Positions 51,658 to 61,013 are shown, numbered from the stretch's first letter. The stretch: DNA of 64,000 nucleotides from Aeromicrobium marinum DSM 15272 (GCF_000160775.2 NZ_CM001024.1:2479241-2543240); one strand, 5' to 3'. Numbers and translations: made by a program. Notes: a model not told the origin generated them from the letters alone.

Positions 51658-52680
51658 TCAGGTCTGTCGGCGTCGAGCCAGGAGGGTCGACCACAGGACG
51701 GCGAGAACCAGAGCGGCTCCGTTGAAGAAGCTGGGGACCCAGGCTGCCGCCCCGGCAAGAGTGAGCCCGCTGACTGCGGCTGCCACGAAGATCACTCCGA
51801 TGAGGGTGCCGAGGACGTTGTAGCGGCCGGGGTCCAGCACCGTCGCACCGAGGAACGCTGCGGCGAGCGCCGGGAACAGCAGATCCTGGCCGGCGCCGAC
51901 CGGCACTCCCCCGTTCCGGGCGACCAACAGGACTCCGGCAACACCGGCCAAGAGACTTGACGCGACGAGGGACAGGAAGACCAAGCGGTCCACTCGGACT
52001 CCCACCAAGGCAGCTGCGTCCGGGTTGGAACCAATTGCTCTGAGACGCCGGCCGGCCGGAGTGCTCGTGGTCACGAACCAAGCAGCGACGACCACGGCGA
52101 CAAGCAGGATGAACGGCGCTGGGATCACCCACAGCGTGCTCGACCCGAAGTCGGTCATCACCGGACTGATGCCGCCGACAAGGTCCCGACCACCGGTGTA
52201 CCACTGGGTCAGACCCGACAGGAAGATCGATGCACCCAAGGTGACGATGAAGGGGTTCACGTGGAGCACGGCGACGACCGTCGCGTTGGCGATCGCCACG
52301 ATGAGAGCAACCGTCATCGCAGCGGCAATTGCGGTCGCCATCGGCCAGTCATGTTGTGACATAAAGGTGGCCACCACGGCTGCGCACAATCCACTGGTCG
52401 CGCCGACGGTGAAGTCGATGTTCCCAGCGATGAGCGGGATGACCGCCGCGATAGCAACGATCCCGACGACTGACACGTTGCCCATCACCGCCTGAGCGTT
52501 GCCGAGTGAGCGGAAGGTCTCGCCCGTCGAGGGAAGTACCGAGAAGAACACCACAAGCGCCACAAGCAGCCCGATCAAGCCATACTTCGCACCCAGGCCC
52601 GACAGGGTCGAAACCAACTGTCTGCGGGGTCGGGTCAAAGCATCGTGCTCGGACGTTGCTGAGTCGTGTGTCATGGTCAT
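51658..52680 (-). CDS. ABC transporter permease (RbsC-like)
   Basis: This 340-residue membrane protein has about nine or ten hydrophobic segments and the family motif GIVAIAAVIPLIAGNIDFTV near the N-terminal third. It includes AIGSNPDAAALVGVRVDRL, the ribose/sugar-type coupling region. It forms the channel for the ATPase encoded upstream, with an ATGA overlap between them. Such permeases also transport non-sugars (for example autoinducers or nucleosides), so the substrate may be the catabolic substrate of the region. Confidence 0.88.
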   Translation of the reverse strand: MTMTHDSATSEHDALTRPRRQLVSTLSGLGAKYGLIGLLVALVVFFSVLPSTGETFRSLGNAQAVMGNVSVVGIVAIAAVIPLIAGNIDFTVGATSGLCAAVVATFMSQHDWPMATAIAAAMTVALIVAIANATVVAVLHVNPFIVTLGASIFLSGLTQWYTGGRDLVGGISPVMTDFGSSTLWVIPAPFILLVAVVVAAWFVTTSTPAGRRLRAIGSNPDAAALVGVRVDRLVFLSLVASSLLAGVAGVLLVARNGGVPVGAGQDLLFPALAAAFLGATVLDPGRYNVLGTLIGVIFVAAAVSGLTLAGAAAWVPSFFNGAALVLAVLWSTLLARRRQT

Positions 52681-54218
52681 GAAACGTTCACCGCCTGGTA
52701 GGTAAGCGCGACGATGCTGGTGGCATCGATGTCGCGGGTCGAGACGTCTGCGACGACTTGCCCGGCAACCAGCACCAGCACGCGATCACACACGTGAGCC
52801 AGCTCCTCGTGGTCCGTGGAGGCCAGCACAATTCCGGCGCCTTGCTGGGCAGCCGCGTCGAGCAGTCCATAGATGTCTGCACGCGCGACGACATCGACGC
52901 CTTGGGTGGGTTCATCCAGCAGGAGCACATCAGGTAGCCGTTGCAACCAACGCGCCAGAACCACCTTCTGCTGGTTGCCTCCCGACAGAGAGCCCACGCT
53001 CTGCGCTGACCCGGTGGCCTTGACCTTGAAGTCGGCTACGAGGTTGTCCGCTGCATCGAGCTCGGACCGCTTGCTGAGCCATCCACCTCTGCTGTGTCGT
53101 TCGAGGGCAGCGATTGACAAGTTCTCGCTGATCGGCAGGTCCGCCATCAGCGCGTCCCGGGCGCGGTCCTCGGGTACATATCCGACGCCGTTGGCCATCC
53201 GCTGCACGGTCGAAAGCCCGGCCATCGACGTCCCGCAGACCGAGACGGATCCGCCTTGGGGTTCCGGTCCCGCACCGAAGATCGATCGCAGGAGTGTCGA
53301 CTTTCCTGCGCCGAGAAGTCCGGCCACTCCCACGATCTCGCCTCTCCGCACGGTCACGGATACGTCGCTGAGCCTGCCCGCAGTCAGGCCGGTCACTGAC
53401 AGGACCACGTCGCGGGCCGAGGCGTCGGCCGGTCGCTCGGGGTAGAGCCGATCAACGGGCCGGCCGGCGATCAGTTCGACCAGCCCCTGTTCATCGGTCG
53501 ACGCGACCGGCAGTCCGGCCACCTTCTGGCCGTCGCGCAGGACGGTGACGTCGTCGGCGATGGCGCGGATCTCGTTCAAGCGATGGGAGACGTAGATGAT
53601 GGTGTCGCCCTGAGCAACTCGGCGCCTGAGGTAGTCCAGGAGGATGTCGACCTCGTGGTCGGGGAGGCTCGCGGTAGGTTCGTCGAGAACGAGCAGTGAA
53701 CCACCCGCGGGCGCACCAGCGAGTGCGCGCGCCACCGCAACCATGGTGCGTTGCGCCGGGGAAAGTTGTCCCACGAGTTCTGTCGGACCCGCGACCACCT
53801 CGAATTGATCGAGTAGCGCAGCGGCCCGACTGTTGAGTCGTCGCCAGTCAACACGGCCCGCCCTACCCGTCGGGTACCCCTCCACGAGCGCGATGTTCTC
53901 GGCGACGGTGAGGTCGTCGATCAAGCCGACGTCCTGATGCACAAACCGAAAGCCGAGTCTTGCTGACAGGTGGGGGGTCAGCTGTGAGACCTGATGAGTC
54001 TCACCATCCACCGTGATCTCGCCGCTGTCCCCCGGAACGACCCCGGCGAGAATCTTGATGAGTGTGGACTTGCCTGAGCCATTGCCACCGAGGAGGGCGT
54101 GGATGGTGCCCCGTCGGATGGAGAGGTCGACTCGGTCCAGGACGGTGGTGCCGCCGTACGTCTTGCTCACCCCGTCAAGACGTACGGCGGAACCACTTGC
54201 AGGGTGGCCGATGGTCAC
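52677..54218 (-). CDS. ABC transporter ATPase with two domains (RbsA-like)
   Basis: This 513-residue protein has duplicated ATPase domains. The first has GGNGSGKST (44-52), LSPAQRTMVAVARAL and LLVLDEPTAS. The second has GLLGAGKST, LSGGNQQKVVLARWL and DVLLLDEPTQG. GTG 54218 overlaps the binding-protein stop (GTGA), which rules out a longer frame. It energises the RbsC-like permease. Confidence 0.9.
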   Translation of the reverse strand: MTIGHPASGSAVRLDGVSKTYGGTTVLDRVDLSIRRGTIHALLGGNGSGKSTLIKILAGVVPGDSGEITVDGETHQVSQLTPHLSARLGFRFVHQDVGLIDDLTVAENIALVEGYPTGRAGRVDWRRLNSRAAALLDQFEVVAGPTELVGQLSPAQRTMVAVARALAGAPAGGSLLVLDEPTASLPDHEVDILLDYLRRRVAQGDTIIYVSHRLNEIRAIADDVTVLRDGQKVAGLPVASTDEQGLVELIAGRPVDRLYPERPADASARDVVLSVTGLTAGRLSDVSVTVRRGEIVGVAGLLGAGKSTLLRSIFGAGPEPQGGSVSVCGTSMAGLSTVQRMANGVGYVPEDRARDALMADLPISENLSIAALERHSRGGWLSKRSELDAADNLVADFKVKATGSAQSVGSLSGGNQQKVVLARWLQRLPDVLLLDEPTQGVDVVARADIYGLLDAAAQQGAGIVLASTDHEELAHVCDRVLVLVAGQVVADVSTRDIDATSIVALTYQAVNVS

Positions 54219-55411
54219 TCGGCCGCCGCCCACGCAGCCAAGTAGGCCTCCTTGAAGTCGACCGGCGGCTCGTACGGACCACTTTCGGGCAGCCCTCGCT
54301 GGGTGTCGACCAGTTGGAAGCCGAGGCCAGCCGGTGCAGCGTCCTCGTCGTTCAGTACGCGAATGATGGTGTCGATACCGGCGTAGCCGAACCACGTCAT
54401 GGACTGAGCGAGCACCGCGCTGACACCGAGCCCGTCGCGCATGAGGTCGAGCACCGGCGGTGCGCCTTCGCCACCGATGAGGGACAGCTCATTTCGTCGC
54501 GGGGATCCCGCTACTGCCTGGCTCGATCCGAGCAGGACGAGCGCGTCGTTCGTGACAGTGACGAACGATGCCTCCGGGTTTTGGAGGATGGCCGATTCCA
54601 GGGTCTGCCGCAGTGTGCCGATGCTTTGGTTGGTCACGGGTGCCGAATGAATCGTGCACGAGGCGCAGTCGCTCATTCCTTCGGTGAAGCCCTTGTGTGC
54701 GTACACGCCGGCCAGAACCCCTTGGAAGTCGACCTCGATGACCTCGGCCTCGTCGCCGCCAACGGCGCGAACCCAGTCAGCGCGGGCTTCTCCGAGCGCG
54801 ATCGTGTACTCGGCGGTGGTCGGATAGTCGTCCGACGGGATGACCGAGGCCGTGAAGAGCGACTCCTCTCCGATCTCGGGATCATCACAGTCGTACCCGA
54901 GGCTGGAGACTGTGGGGATCCCTGCTGACGCGGCCTCCTGGAGGGGCTGCGCGATGGCGCCGCAATCGATGGCGATGAGCAGGAGGGCATCGGCGTTCGC
55001 TGCGATCGCCTGCCGGATGCAGTTGGCCCAAGCACCACCGGCGTTGAGCTCGCCGTCACACAGACGTGCCTCCCACCCAATTTCCTCGGCGGCCTCGGTC
55101 GCTCCCGCCGCTGCTGTCGAGCAGGCAGTGGCCACCTCGCCACAGTTGACGATCCACAACGACTGGTCCTCAGGCACGGGCGGCGCTTCCTCAGGCGGCG
55201 CGTGGAAGGTCCCTTCGTAGAGCGCGTCCAGGCCGGTGAGCGGCTCCGCCACGTCGCTCGTGCCGCTGTCGGCGGTACTTCCACATGAGGCAACAACAAC
55301 GAGGGCGGTCGCAACGACAAGCCCGCGAGTGAGGCCGCCGAATCGACGGGACTGAACCGGTGAGGTTCCTGCCGAATTGACGGCGATCCGCCGCCGCGAA
55401 GTTCTGATCAC
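54215..55411 (-). CDS. Substrate-binding lipoprotein of the ABC importer
   Basis: This 398-residue protein has a twin-arginine-free lipoprotein signal: positive N terminus, hydrophobic 29-41 and lipobox VVASC (Cys43). Then comes a periplasmic-binding-protein domain of the sugar class (type 1) with ALLLIAIDCGAIAQPLQEAA and IIRVLNDEDAAP. It contains many cysteines outside the lipobox (for example VNCGEVATAC, GYDCDD, DCASC), suggesting disulfides. It is the first gene of the transporter operon. Confidence 0.87.
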   Translation of the reverse strand: MIRTSRRRIAVNSAGTSPVQSRRFGGLTRGLVVATALVVVASCGSTADSGTSDVAEPLTGLDALYEGTFHAPPEEAPPVPEDQSLWIVNCGEVATACSTAAAGATEAAEEIGWEARLCDGELNAGGAWANCIRQAIAANADALLLIAIDCGAIAQPLQEAASAGIPTVSSLGYDCDDPEIGEESLFTASVIPSDDYPTTAEYTIALGEARADWVRAVGGDEAEVIEVDFQGVLAGVYAHKGFTEGMSDCASCTIHSAPVTNQSIGTLRQTLESAILQNPEASFVTVTNDALVLLGSSQAVAGSPRRNELSLIGGEGAPPVLDLMRDGLGVSAVLAQSMTWFGYAGIDTIIRVLNDEDAAPAGLGFQLVDTQRGLPESGPYEPPVDFKEAYLAAWAAAE

Positions 55412-55677
55412 GGGATTCTCCTTGGGTGTCCGGCGTGACGCGCGTCACGACTCCCACGAGAATCGCAGTTGGAGTGAGATTGGTCTAATCAATTCTTTGA
55501 ATCGTTAACATCATTGCCATCGATTCCTTGCTCGTCGCACGGAGAGAGTTCCCGATCAACTTGTCCTCGCCATCTACCATCGCGCGTTGGGCGCGAACGC
55601 CGGGAAGCTGTCCCGCCTCGCCCCGGTGGCCGCCGAGCAATAAACCCATTGATCCGAGCCAGGCACCCCCCGAAGCG
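55412..55677. promoter_or_regulatory. Upstream region of the ABC transporter operon
   Basis: No gene is seen. GAATCG (55499-55504) and CGATTC (55521-55526) form a short inverted repeat in AT-richer sequence about 90-115 nt upstream of the binding-protein start. The transporter promoter must lie here. Confidence 0.4.
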
Positions 55678-55729
55678 CCAAAGCCCCCGCTCCGACTGGC
55701 TTTCCAGTCGAAAACGGGGGCTTCGGATC
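55678..55729 (-). terminator. Terminator of tRNA-Ser
   Basis: In the tRNA direction, AAGCCCCCG pairs with CGGGGGCTT and encloses an inner GACTGG/CCAGTC hairpin. This makes a strong branched stem just after the tRNA. A decayed copy lies at 41983-42030. Confidence 0.8.
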
Positions 55730-55731
55730 GG

Positions 55732-55818
55732 CGGTGGCGGTGGGATTTGAACCCACGGTGGGTTTGACCCCACACAACATTTCGAGTGTTGCACCTTCGG
55801 CCGCTCGGACACGCCACC
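55732..55818 (-). tRNA. tRNA-Ser(CGA)
   Basis: This 87-nt cloverleaf with a long variable arm has acceptor GGTGGCG/CGCCACC and anticodon stem CAACA/TGTTG around the loop CTCGAAA (anticodon CGA, reading UCG). The variable-arm stem is GGGGTCAAACCC, and the T-arm is GTGGG-TTCAAAT-CCCAC. The discriminator is G and CCA is not encoded. The gene is intact and its 3' part is duplicated at 42024-42061, marking it as an integration target. Confidence 0.93.
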
Positions 55819-55877
55819 GCGGGGTACGTTACCGGACCGCCCTCGGGCGCTTGAACGGTGCCACCGACCGCCCCACC

Positions 55878-57215
55878 TCAGTGCTCGCGGCCCGTCCGCT
55901 CCCACCGTCCCGCCAAGGCGTCGTCGACACGGGCGGCCTCGGCCTCCAGGAGCTGCCGGTCGATCGGATCGAGGTCCGTCGCGGCCACCAGCCGGCGCAG
56001 CCGGGCCAGTTGCGCGGTGATCGGCGCCGTTGAGTGCGCACCATCGGTCCACGCCAGCTCGCGCAGCAGGGTGAACAGCCGCGACATGATCAGCGGGTCC
56101 TCCCGGCCGTAGTGGGCCGGCTGTTCGACCGCGATCGCCACCAGGTCCGCCAGGCTCGGCCACGCCACGACGGCGCGAATCGTCCCGTCGTCGTCGCGCA
56201 GCAGCCGCGGCCCGAGCGGCACCAGGCTGAGCTGGCACAGCAGGGCTGACGAGTGCCCCAGCGCGTGCGCGGCCGTCGTGGGGTCGTTGATGCCCGGCGA
56301 GAGGGCCTTGACCGCGACGTCCGTCAGCTGCCGGAGGCCGAGCGCGACATCCGAGGTCCCCGTCCGCTCGAACCCGGTGGTGACGGTCGCGATCGCACGG
56401 GTCACCAGGTCCTCACGGGCGGCGTCGTCCCACGGCCCGCCGTCGGTCCTCCACACCCATCCGAGCGGAGTGCCCGCCACGACGGAGTCGCCCGGCTGCC
56501 GCTCGAACAGCACCACCGAGTCGTGCTCCCTGGCGACGCCGACGAGCTCCCGCTCGGCCACGCCGCACAGGAATCCCGACGTGGTCGCGACCACGCGCAG
56601 CGCGCCGGCCGGCACCATCGCGAGCGCGTCGGTCGCGGTGATCCGGTCGCCCCCGGACTCCCGCTCGACCAGCCGCGAGGCCTCCTGGTGCACGCCACGC
56701 AACAGGCTCTCGACCCGGATGGTCCGCGTCAGGTGCGCCAGGAAGAACACCAGCGCCAGCACGCTGACGGCCGCCAACAGGTACGCGACGGTCACCGAGA
56801 CGCTGGGCACGAACGGCTCCTCGCCGCCGGTGGCCGTGCGGACCGACCGCAGCACGGTCAGCGCGTACGCGAACGTCCCGAGGAACAGCCCCAGCGTCGT
56901 CTGCACGACCAGGTCGCGGGTGAAGGTGCGCAGCAGCCGGGGCGAGAACTGGCTGCTGGCCAGCTGCAACGTGACGACCGTCAGCGAGAACGTCAACGAC
57001 GTCACCGTGATCAACGAACCGGCGATCGTGTCGAGCACCGTCCGCGCGGCATCGGCGCCACCGCCGAAGATCAAGTCCGACTCCCCGTCACCGATCAGGC
57101 GGTCGACCCACGGCAGCAGCAGTCCGAGCCCCAGCCCCCACAGCACGCACAGGGTCGGGATCGGCCACAGCCGGGTCCGGAAGCCGTCGCGCAGGTGCAC
57201 CCCCCGCCCGGTCAC
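55878..57215 (-). CDS. DUF2254 membrane protein
   Basis: This 445-residue protein has four N-terminal membrane helices (PTLCVLWGLGLGLLLPWV; LITVTSLTFSLTVVTLQLA; TLGLFLGTFAYALTVL; VAYLLAAVSVLALVFFLA) and a soluble C-terminal half containing the family hallmark KALSPGINDPTTAAHAL. The function of this family is unknown. It starts 4 nt after the symporter stop, so the two are probably co-transcribed. Confidence 0.85.
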   Translation of the reverse strand: MTGRGVHLRDGFRTRLWPIPTLCVLWGLGLGLLLPWVDRLIGDGESDLIFGGGADAARTVLDTIAGSLITVTSLTFSLTVVTLQLASSQFSPRLLRTFTRDLVVQTTLGLFLGTFAYALTVLRSVRTATGGEEPFVPSVSVTVAYLLAAVSVLALVFFLAHLTRTIRVESLLRGVHQEASRLVERESGGDRITATDALAMVPAGALRVVATTSGFLCGVAERELVGVAREHDSVVLFERQPGDSVVAGTPLGWVWRTDGGPWDDAAREDLVTRAIATVTTGFERTGTSDVALGLRQLTDVAVKALSPGINDPTTAAHALGHSSALLCQLSLVPLGPRLLRDDDGTIRAVVAWPSLADLVAIAVEQPAHYGREDPLIMSRLFTLLRELAWTDGAHSTAPITAQLARLRRLVAATDLDPIDRQLLEAEAARVDDALAGRWERTGREH

Positions 57216-57219
57216 CGGC

Positions 57220-58722
57220 TCACGCGACCTGGTCGTCCTTCAGCACCAAGCGACCCGCCTGCCGGTCCTCCCAGTACTCCTTCAGCTCGCGGCGCACCAC
57301 CGGCATCAGCAGGTAGAGACCCGTGATGTTGACCAGCGCACAGAGGAACAGCATCGCGTCGGCCAGGTTGATGACGTCGGAGAGCGTCACCACGCTGCCG
57401 AACACGGTGAACAGGCAGAAGATCACCTGGAAGGAGCGCTCGGTGAACGCGGTGCGGCCGAACAGGGTCGTCCAGGCCTTCTGCGTGTAGTACGACCAGG
57501 TGATGAGGGTCGAGAACGCGAACAGCGCGACCGCCACCGCCAGCACCTCGGGTAACCACGACACGACGCTCTCGAACGCGTCCGACGTGAGCACCACGCC
57601 GTCGGGGCTGGGCGTCTCGCCGTTGGCGACGGCCTCACGGGCGTCGAGCCACGACTGCGGACGGGCGATGACGATGGTCAGCGCGGTCATGGTGCAGATG
57701 ATGACGGTGTCGATGAACGGCTCGAGCATCGCCACGAAGCCCTCGGTCACCGGGCGACGGGTCTTGACGGCCGAGTGCGCGATGGGCGCCGAGCCGACAC
57801 CGGCCTCGTTGGAGAACGCCGCCCGCTGGAAGCCGATGATCAGCACGCCGATGAAGCCACCGGTCACGCCCTCCGGCGAGAAGGCGCCGACGATGATCTC
57901 CTCGAAGGCTCCCGGGATGGACGTGAAGTTGCCCAGGATCACCACGAGACACGCCGAGATGTAGATGACCGCCATGGCCGGCACGAGCCGCGAGGTGACC
58001 CGGCCGATCGACTTGATGCCGCCGATGATCACCAGTCCCACCAGCAGGGCGAGCACGATGCCGAAGCCCAGGGCGGCGCCGTCGCTGCCGAGGAACCCGT
58101 CGTCGCCGCCGGTGACGTTGCGGGCCTGCGCGAAGGTCTGGTTGGCCTGGAACATGTTGCCGCCGACCGCACCGAAGAAGAAGATCGACACCGCGAACAC
58201 GGCGGTGAGGGTCTTGGCCACCGGGGTGCCGAACCGCTCGAAGGCGATCGGCAGGTAGCGGAACGGGCCGCCGGTCACGGTGCCGTCCTCGTGCTCCTCG
58301 CGGTACTTCACCCCGAGGGTGCACTCCACGAACTTGGTGCACATGCCGAGCAGGCCGGCCACGATCATCCAGAAGGTGGCACCGGCGCCGCCGAGGCTCA
58401 CCGCGACGGCGACACCGGCGATGTTGCCGAGCCCCACCGTGCCGGAGACCGCCGAGGTCAACGCCTGGAAGTGCGACACCTCACCGGGGTCGTCGTCGCT
58501 GCCGTAGCGGCCGCGCACGAGGGCGATGGCGTGGCCCGCTCCCCAGCCCTGGATGGCCTTCAGCGCGATGGTGAAGATCAGCGCGCCGAGCACCAGCCAG
58601 CCGACGATGAGTGGAATGTCGGTACCCCCGATGGACACCGAGTAGAAGATGACGTTGGAGACGGCTTCGGAGACAGGGCTGAAGAAGCCGTCGATCCCTG
58701 ATTCGATCGACGAGGTGTCCAT
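57220..58722 (-). CDS. Alanine/glycine:cation symporter (AGCS family)
   Basis: This 500-residue transporter has about ten to eleven membrane helices. AGCS features include VGLGNIAGVAVAVSLGGAGA near the N terminus, EAGVGSAPIAHSAVKTRRPV and FIDTVIICTMTALTIVI. It imports alanine or glycine with sodium or protons. It is first in a unit with the DUF2254 gene. Confidence 0.92.
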   Translation of the reverse strand: MDTSSIESGIDGFFSPVSEAVSNVIFYSVSIGGTDIPLIVGWLVLGALIFTIALKAIQGWGAGHAIALVRGRYGSDDDPGEVSHFQALTSAVSGTVGLGNIAGVAVAVSLGGAGATFWMIVAGLLGMCTKFVECTLGVKYREEHEDGTVTGGPFRYLPIAFERFGTPVAKTLTAVFAVSIFFFGAVGGNMFQANQTFAQARNVTGGDDGFLGSDGAALGFGIVLALLVGLVIIGGIKSIGRVTSRLVPAMAVIYISACLVVILGNFTSIPGAFEEIIVGAFSPEGVTGGFIGVLIIGFQRAAFSNEAGVGSAPIAHSAVKTRRPVTEGFVAMLEPFIDTVIICTMTALTIVIARPQSWLDAREAVANGETPSPDGVVLTSDAFESVVSWLPEVLAVAVALFAFSTLITWSYYTQKAWTTLFGRTAFTERSFQVIFCLFTVFGSVVTLSDVINLADAMLFLCALVNITGLYLLMPVVRRELKEYWEDRQAGRLVLKDDQVA

Positions 58723-58778
58723 GCGACAACACTCAACCCCCGATCGGTCCGGGGCGCAATGGCAACTCGCCGCGGACG

Positions 58779-59384
58779 TCAGGCCCTCGGCGGGTCCGAG
58801 ATCGACAGCATCGTCTCGCTGAAGAGGTCGATGTCGTCGTCACGGGTCCGGCCTGTGCCGGCCCCACCGAGCACGCTCGCCAGCTCGGCGACCGCCCGGT
58901 CGACGCGCGCCTGGAGCGCCCCCGTGCCCTCGCTGCTCCAGTCGTGCGGCGACGCGAACACCCCGGTCGGCACGACGAACGCCTGCAGGTAGGCGAACAG
59001 CGGACGCAGCGCGGAGTCGATGACCAGGGAGTGCCGCGCGGTTCCGCCGGTCGCCGCGAGCAGCACCGGCTTGCCGATGAGCAGGTCGGTCTCGAGCGTG
59101 TCGGCGAACATCTTGAACAGCCCGGCGTAGGACGCCTGGTAGACCGGCGTGACGAACGCGAGAGCGTCGGCCTGGCCGACCTGGTCGAGCACGTGCTGCA
59201 GGCGCGGTGGGGCGAAACCGGTGAGGACGGCATCGGTGATCTCGTGCGCCAACGGCCGGAGGTCGACCACCTCGACCGTGGCGCCGTCGAGGTGGCTGCG
59301 CACCGACGCCACGATCCGGTCGGCCAGCAGCCGGCTGCTGGAGGACTCACTGAGGCCGGCCGAGACGACCACGACGCGGGTCAT
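58779..59384 (-). CDS. NADPH-dependent FMN reductase (CE1759-type)
   Basis: This 201-residue flavodoxin-like reductase has N-terminal VVVVSAGLSESSSSRLLADR (phosphate-binding loop), FVTPVYQASYAGLFKMF (flavin-contact segment) and LLAATGGTARHS. It should supply reduced FMN to the luciferase-like monooxygenase encoded upstream, with which it overlaps by 4 nt. This pairing is conserved in actinobacteria. Confidence 0.88.
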   Translation of the reverse strand: MTRVVVVSAGLSESSSSRLLADRIVASVRSHLDGATVEVVDLRPLAHEITDAVLTGFAPPRLQHVLDQVGQADALAFVTPVYQASYAGLFKMFADTLETDLLIGKPVLLAATGGTARHSLVIDSALRPLFAYLQAFVVPTGVFASPHDWSSEGTGALQARVDRAVAELASVLGGAGTGRTRDDDIDLFSETMLSISDPPRA

Positions 59385-60484
59385 GCCGAGACCTCCGCGG
59401 CGGCCGCGTCGCGGGCGGCGACCCGGTTGGCATGGGTGGGGGCGTCCGGCACGTGCGCGGGCCGGCGAGCGTCGAACTCCGCGCGCAGGGTCGGCAGGAT
59501 CTCGCCGAGCAGGTCGAGCTGCTCGAGCACGGTCTTCAGGGGCAGACCGGCGTGGTCGACGAGAAACATCTGCCGCTGGTAATCGCCGAAGTAGTCGGCG
59601 AAGGCGAGCGTCTTCTCGATGACCTCCTGCGGGCTGCCGACGGTCAGCGGGGTCTGCGCCTGGAAGTCCTCCAACGACGGCCCGTGCCCGTACACGGGGG
59701 CGTTGTCGAAGTACGGGCGGAACTCATTGATCGCGTCCTGGCTGTTGGGCCGCATGAAGAACTGGCCGCCCAGGCCGACGATCGCCTGGTCCGGCTCGCC
59801 GTGACCGTAGTGGGCGTAGCGCTGGCGGTAGAAGTCGATCAGCCGGATGTAGTGCTCCTTGGGCCAGAAGATGTTGTTCGCGAAGTACCCGTCGCCGTAG
59901 TACGCGGCGATCTCGGCGACCTCGGGCGTGCGGATCGAGCCGTGCCAGACGAACGGCGCCACGCCGTCGAGCGGCCGCGGGATCGCGGTGAACCCCTGCA
60001 GCGGGGTGCGGAACCGGCCCTCCCAATTGACGACGTCCTCGTCCCACAGGCGGCGCAGCAGCTGGTAGTTCTCGATGGTCAGCTCGACCCCCTTGGACGG
60101 GTCCTTGCCGAACCAGGGGTAGACCGGCGCGGTGTTGCCGCGTCCGAGCACCAGGTCGGCGCGGCCGCCGGACAGGTGCTGCAGGGTCGCGTAGTCCTCG
60201 GCCATCTTGACCGGGTCGTTCGTCGTGATGTGCGCGATCGACGTCGACAAGATGATCCGCTCGGTCTGCGCGGCGATGTAGGCGTGCAGCGTGCTGATCG
60301 ACGGCGTGGAGAACCCGGCGTCGTGGTGCTCGCCGATCGCGAAGACGTCGCCGCCGATGTCCTCGACCTTCTTGGCGATCGCGACCAGCGCCTTGAGCTT
60401 CTCGTGCTCGGTCGGGATCGAGCCGTCGGTCGGGTCGACGGTCAGGTCGCCGACGCTGAAGATCCCGAACTGCATGCTGCCCAT
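59381..60484 (-). CDS. Luciferase-like flavin-dependent monooxygenase (CE1758-type)
   Basis: This 367-residue LLM-class enzyme uses reduced flavin and O2; its substrate is unknown. Visible features are MQFGIFSVGDLTVDP at the start, GEHHDAGFSTPS, RADLVLGRGN and QEVIEKTLAFADYFG near the end. GGAGGT lies 5 nt before ATG 60484. A GTTGAA-TC-TTCAAC palindrome is 22-35 nt upstream. It is coupled to the FMN reductase gene (ATGA). Confidence 0.88.
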   Translation of the reverse strand: MGSMQFGIFSVGDLTVDPTDGSIPTEHEKLKALVAIAKKVEDIGGDVFAIGEHHDAGFSTPSISTLHAYIAAQTERIILSTSIAHITTNDPVKMAEDYATLQHLSGGRADLVLGRGNTAPVYPWFGKDPSKGVELTIENYQLLRRLWDEDVVNWEGRFRTPLQGFTAIPRPLDGVAPFVWHGSIRTPEVAEIAAYYGDGYFANNIFWPKEHYIRLIDFYRQRYAHYGHGEPDQAIVGLGGQFFMRPNSQDAINEFRPYFDNAPVYGHGPSLEDFQAQTPLTVGSPQEVIEKTLAFADYFGDYQRQMFLVDHAGLPLKTVLEQLDLLGEILPTLRAEFDARRPAHVPDAPTHANRVAARDAAAAEVSA

Positions 60485-60505
60485 GGTCCACCTCCACGAT
60501 TGCTT

Positions 60506-60519
60506 GTTGAATCTTCAAC
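60506..60519. promoter_or_regulatory. GTTGAATCTTCAAC palindrome, candidate operator
   Basis: This perfect 6-bp inverted repeat with a 2-nt centre lies directly upstream of the luciferase-like monooxygenase gene. TTGAAnnTTCAA-type sites are typical MarR-family operators. No MarR gene is in the window, so the regulator would act in trans. Confidence 0.5.
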
Positions 60520-60563
60520 CATCTTACCGGGTCCGCATATTCCCGTACCCGCCGCGGGGCGTC

Positions 60564-61013
60564 CTACCGGTGGGAGGCGAAGAACTCACGCAGCAGGGTC
60601 GCGGACTCGTCGGCGAGGACGCCGCTGACGACCTCCGGCCGGTGGTTGAGCCGGCGGTCGCGCACCACGTCCCAGAGCGACCCGACCGCACCCGCCTTGT
60701 CGTCCCATGCGCCGAACACCAGCCGGTCGACCCGGGCGCCCACGAGCGCCCCGGCACACATCGTGCACGGCTCCAACGTCACCACCAGGGTGCAGCCCTC
60801 GAGCCGCCACTGCCCCGTACGCTCGGCGGCCTCGCGGAGCGCGACCACCTCGGCATGACCCAGCGGGTCGCCGTCACGCTCGCGGGTGTTGCGGCCGCGG
60901 CCGATGACATCACCGGCCGGGTCCAGCACCACGGCCCCGACCGGCACGTCGCCGGTGTCGAGCGCGGCCCGCGCCTCCTCGAGCGCCAGCCGCATGGCAT
61001 CGGCGTGGTTCAC
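60564..61013 (-). CDS. tadA: tRNA-specific adenosine deaminase
   Basis: This 149-residue zinc deaminase converts the wobble adenosine of tRNA-Arg(ACG) to inosine. The HAE motif (H53, E55) and PCTMC (C83, C86) are intact. GTG 61013 overlaps the stop of the associated-protein gene (GTGA); a much longer in-frame extension would run antisense through that gene and is rejected. Confidence 0.9.
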   Translation of the reverse strand: MNHADAMRLALEEARAALDTGDVPVGAVVLDPAGDVIGRGRNTRERDGDPLGHAEVVALREAAERTGQWRLEGCTLVVTLEPCTMCAGALVGARVDRLVFGAWDDKAGAVGSLWDVVRDRRLNHRPEVVSGVLADESATLLREFFASHR

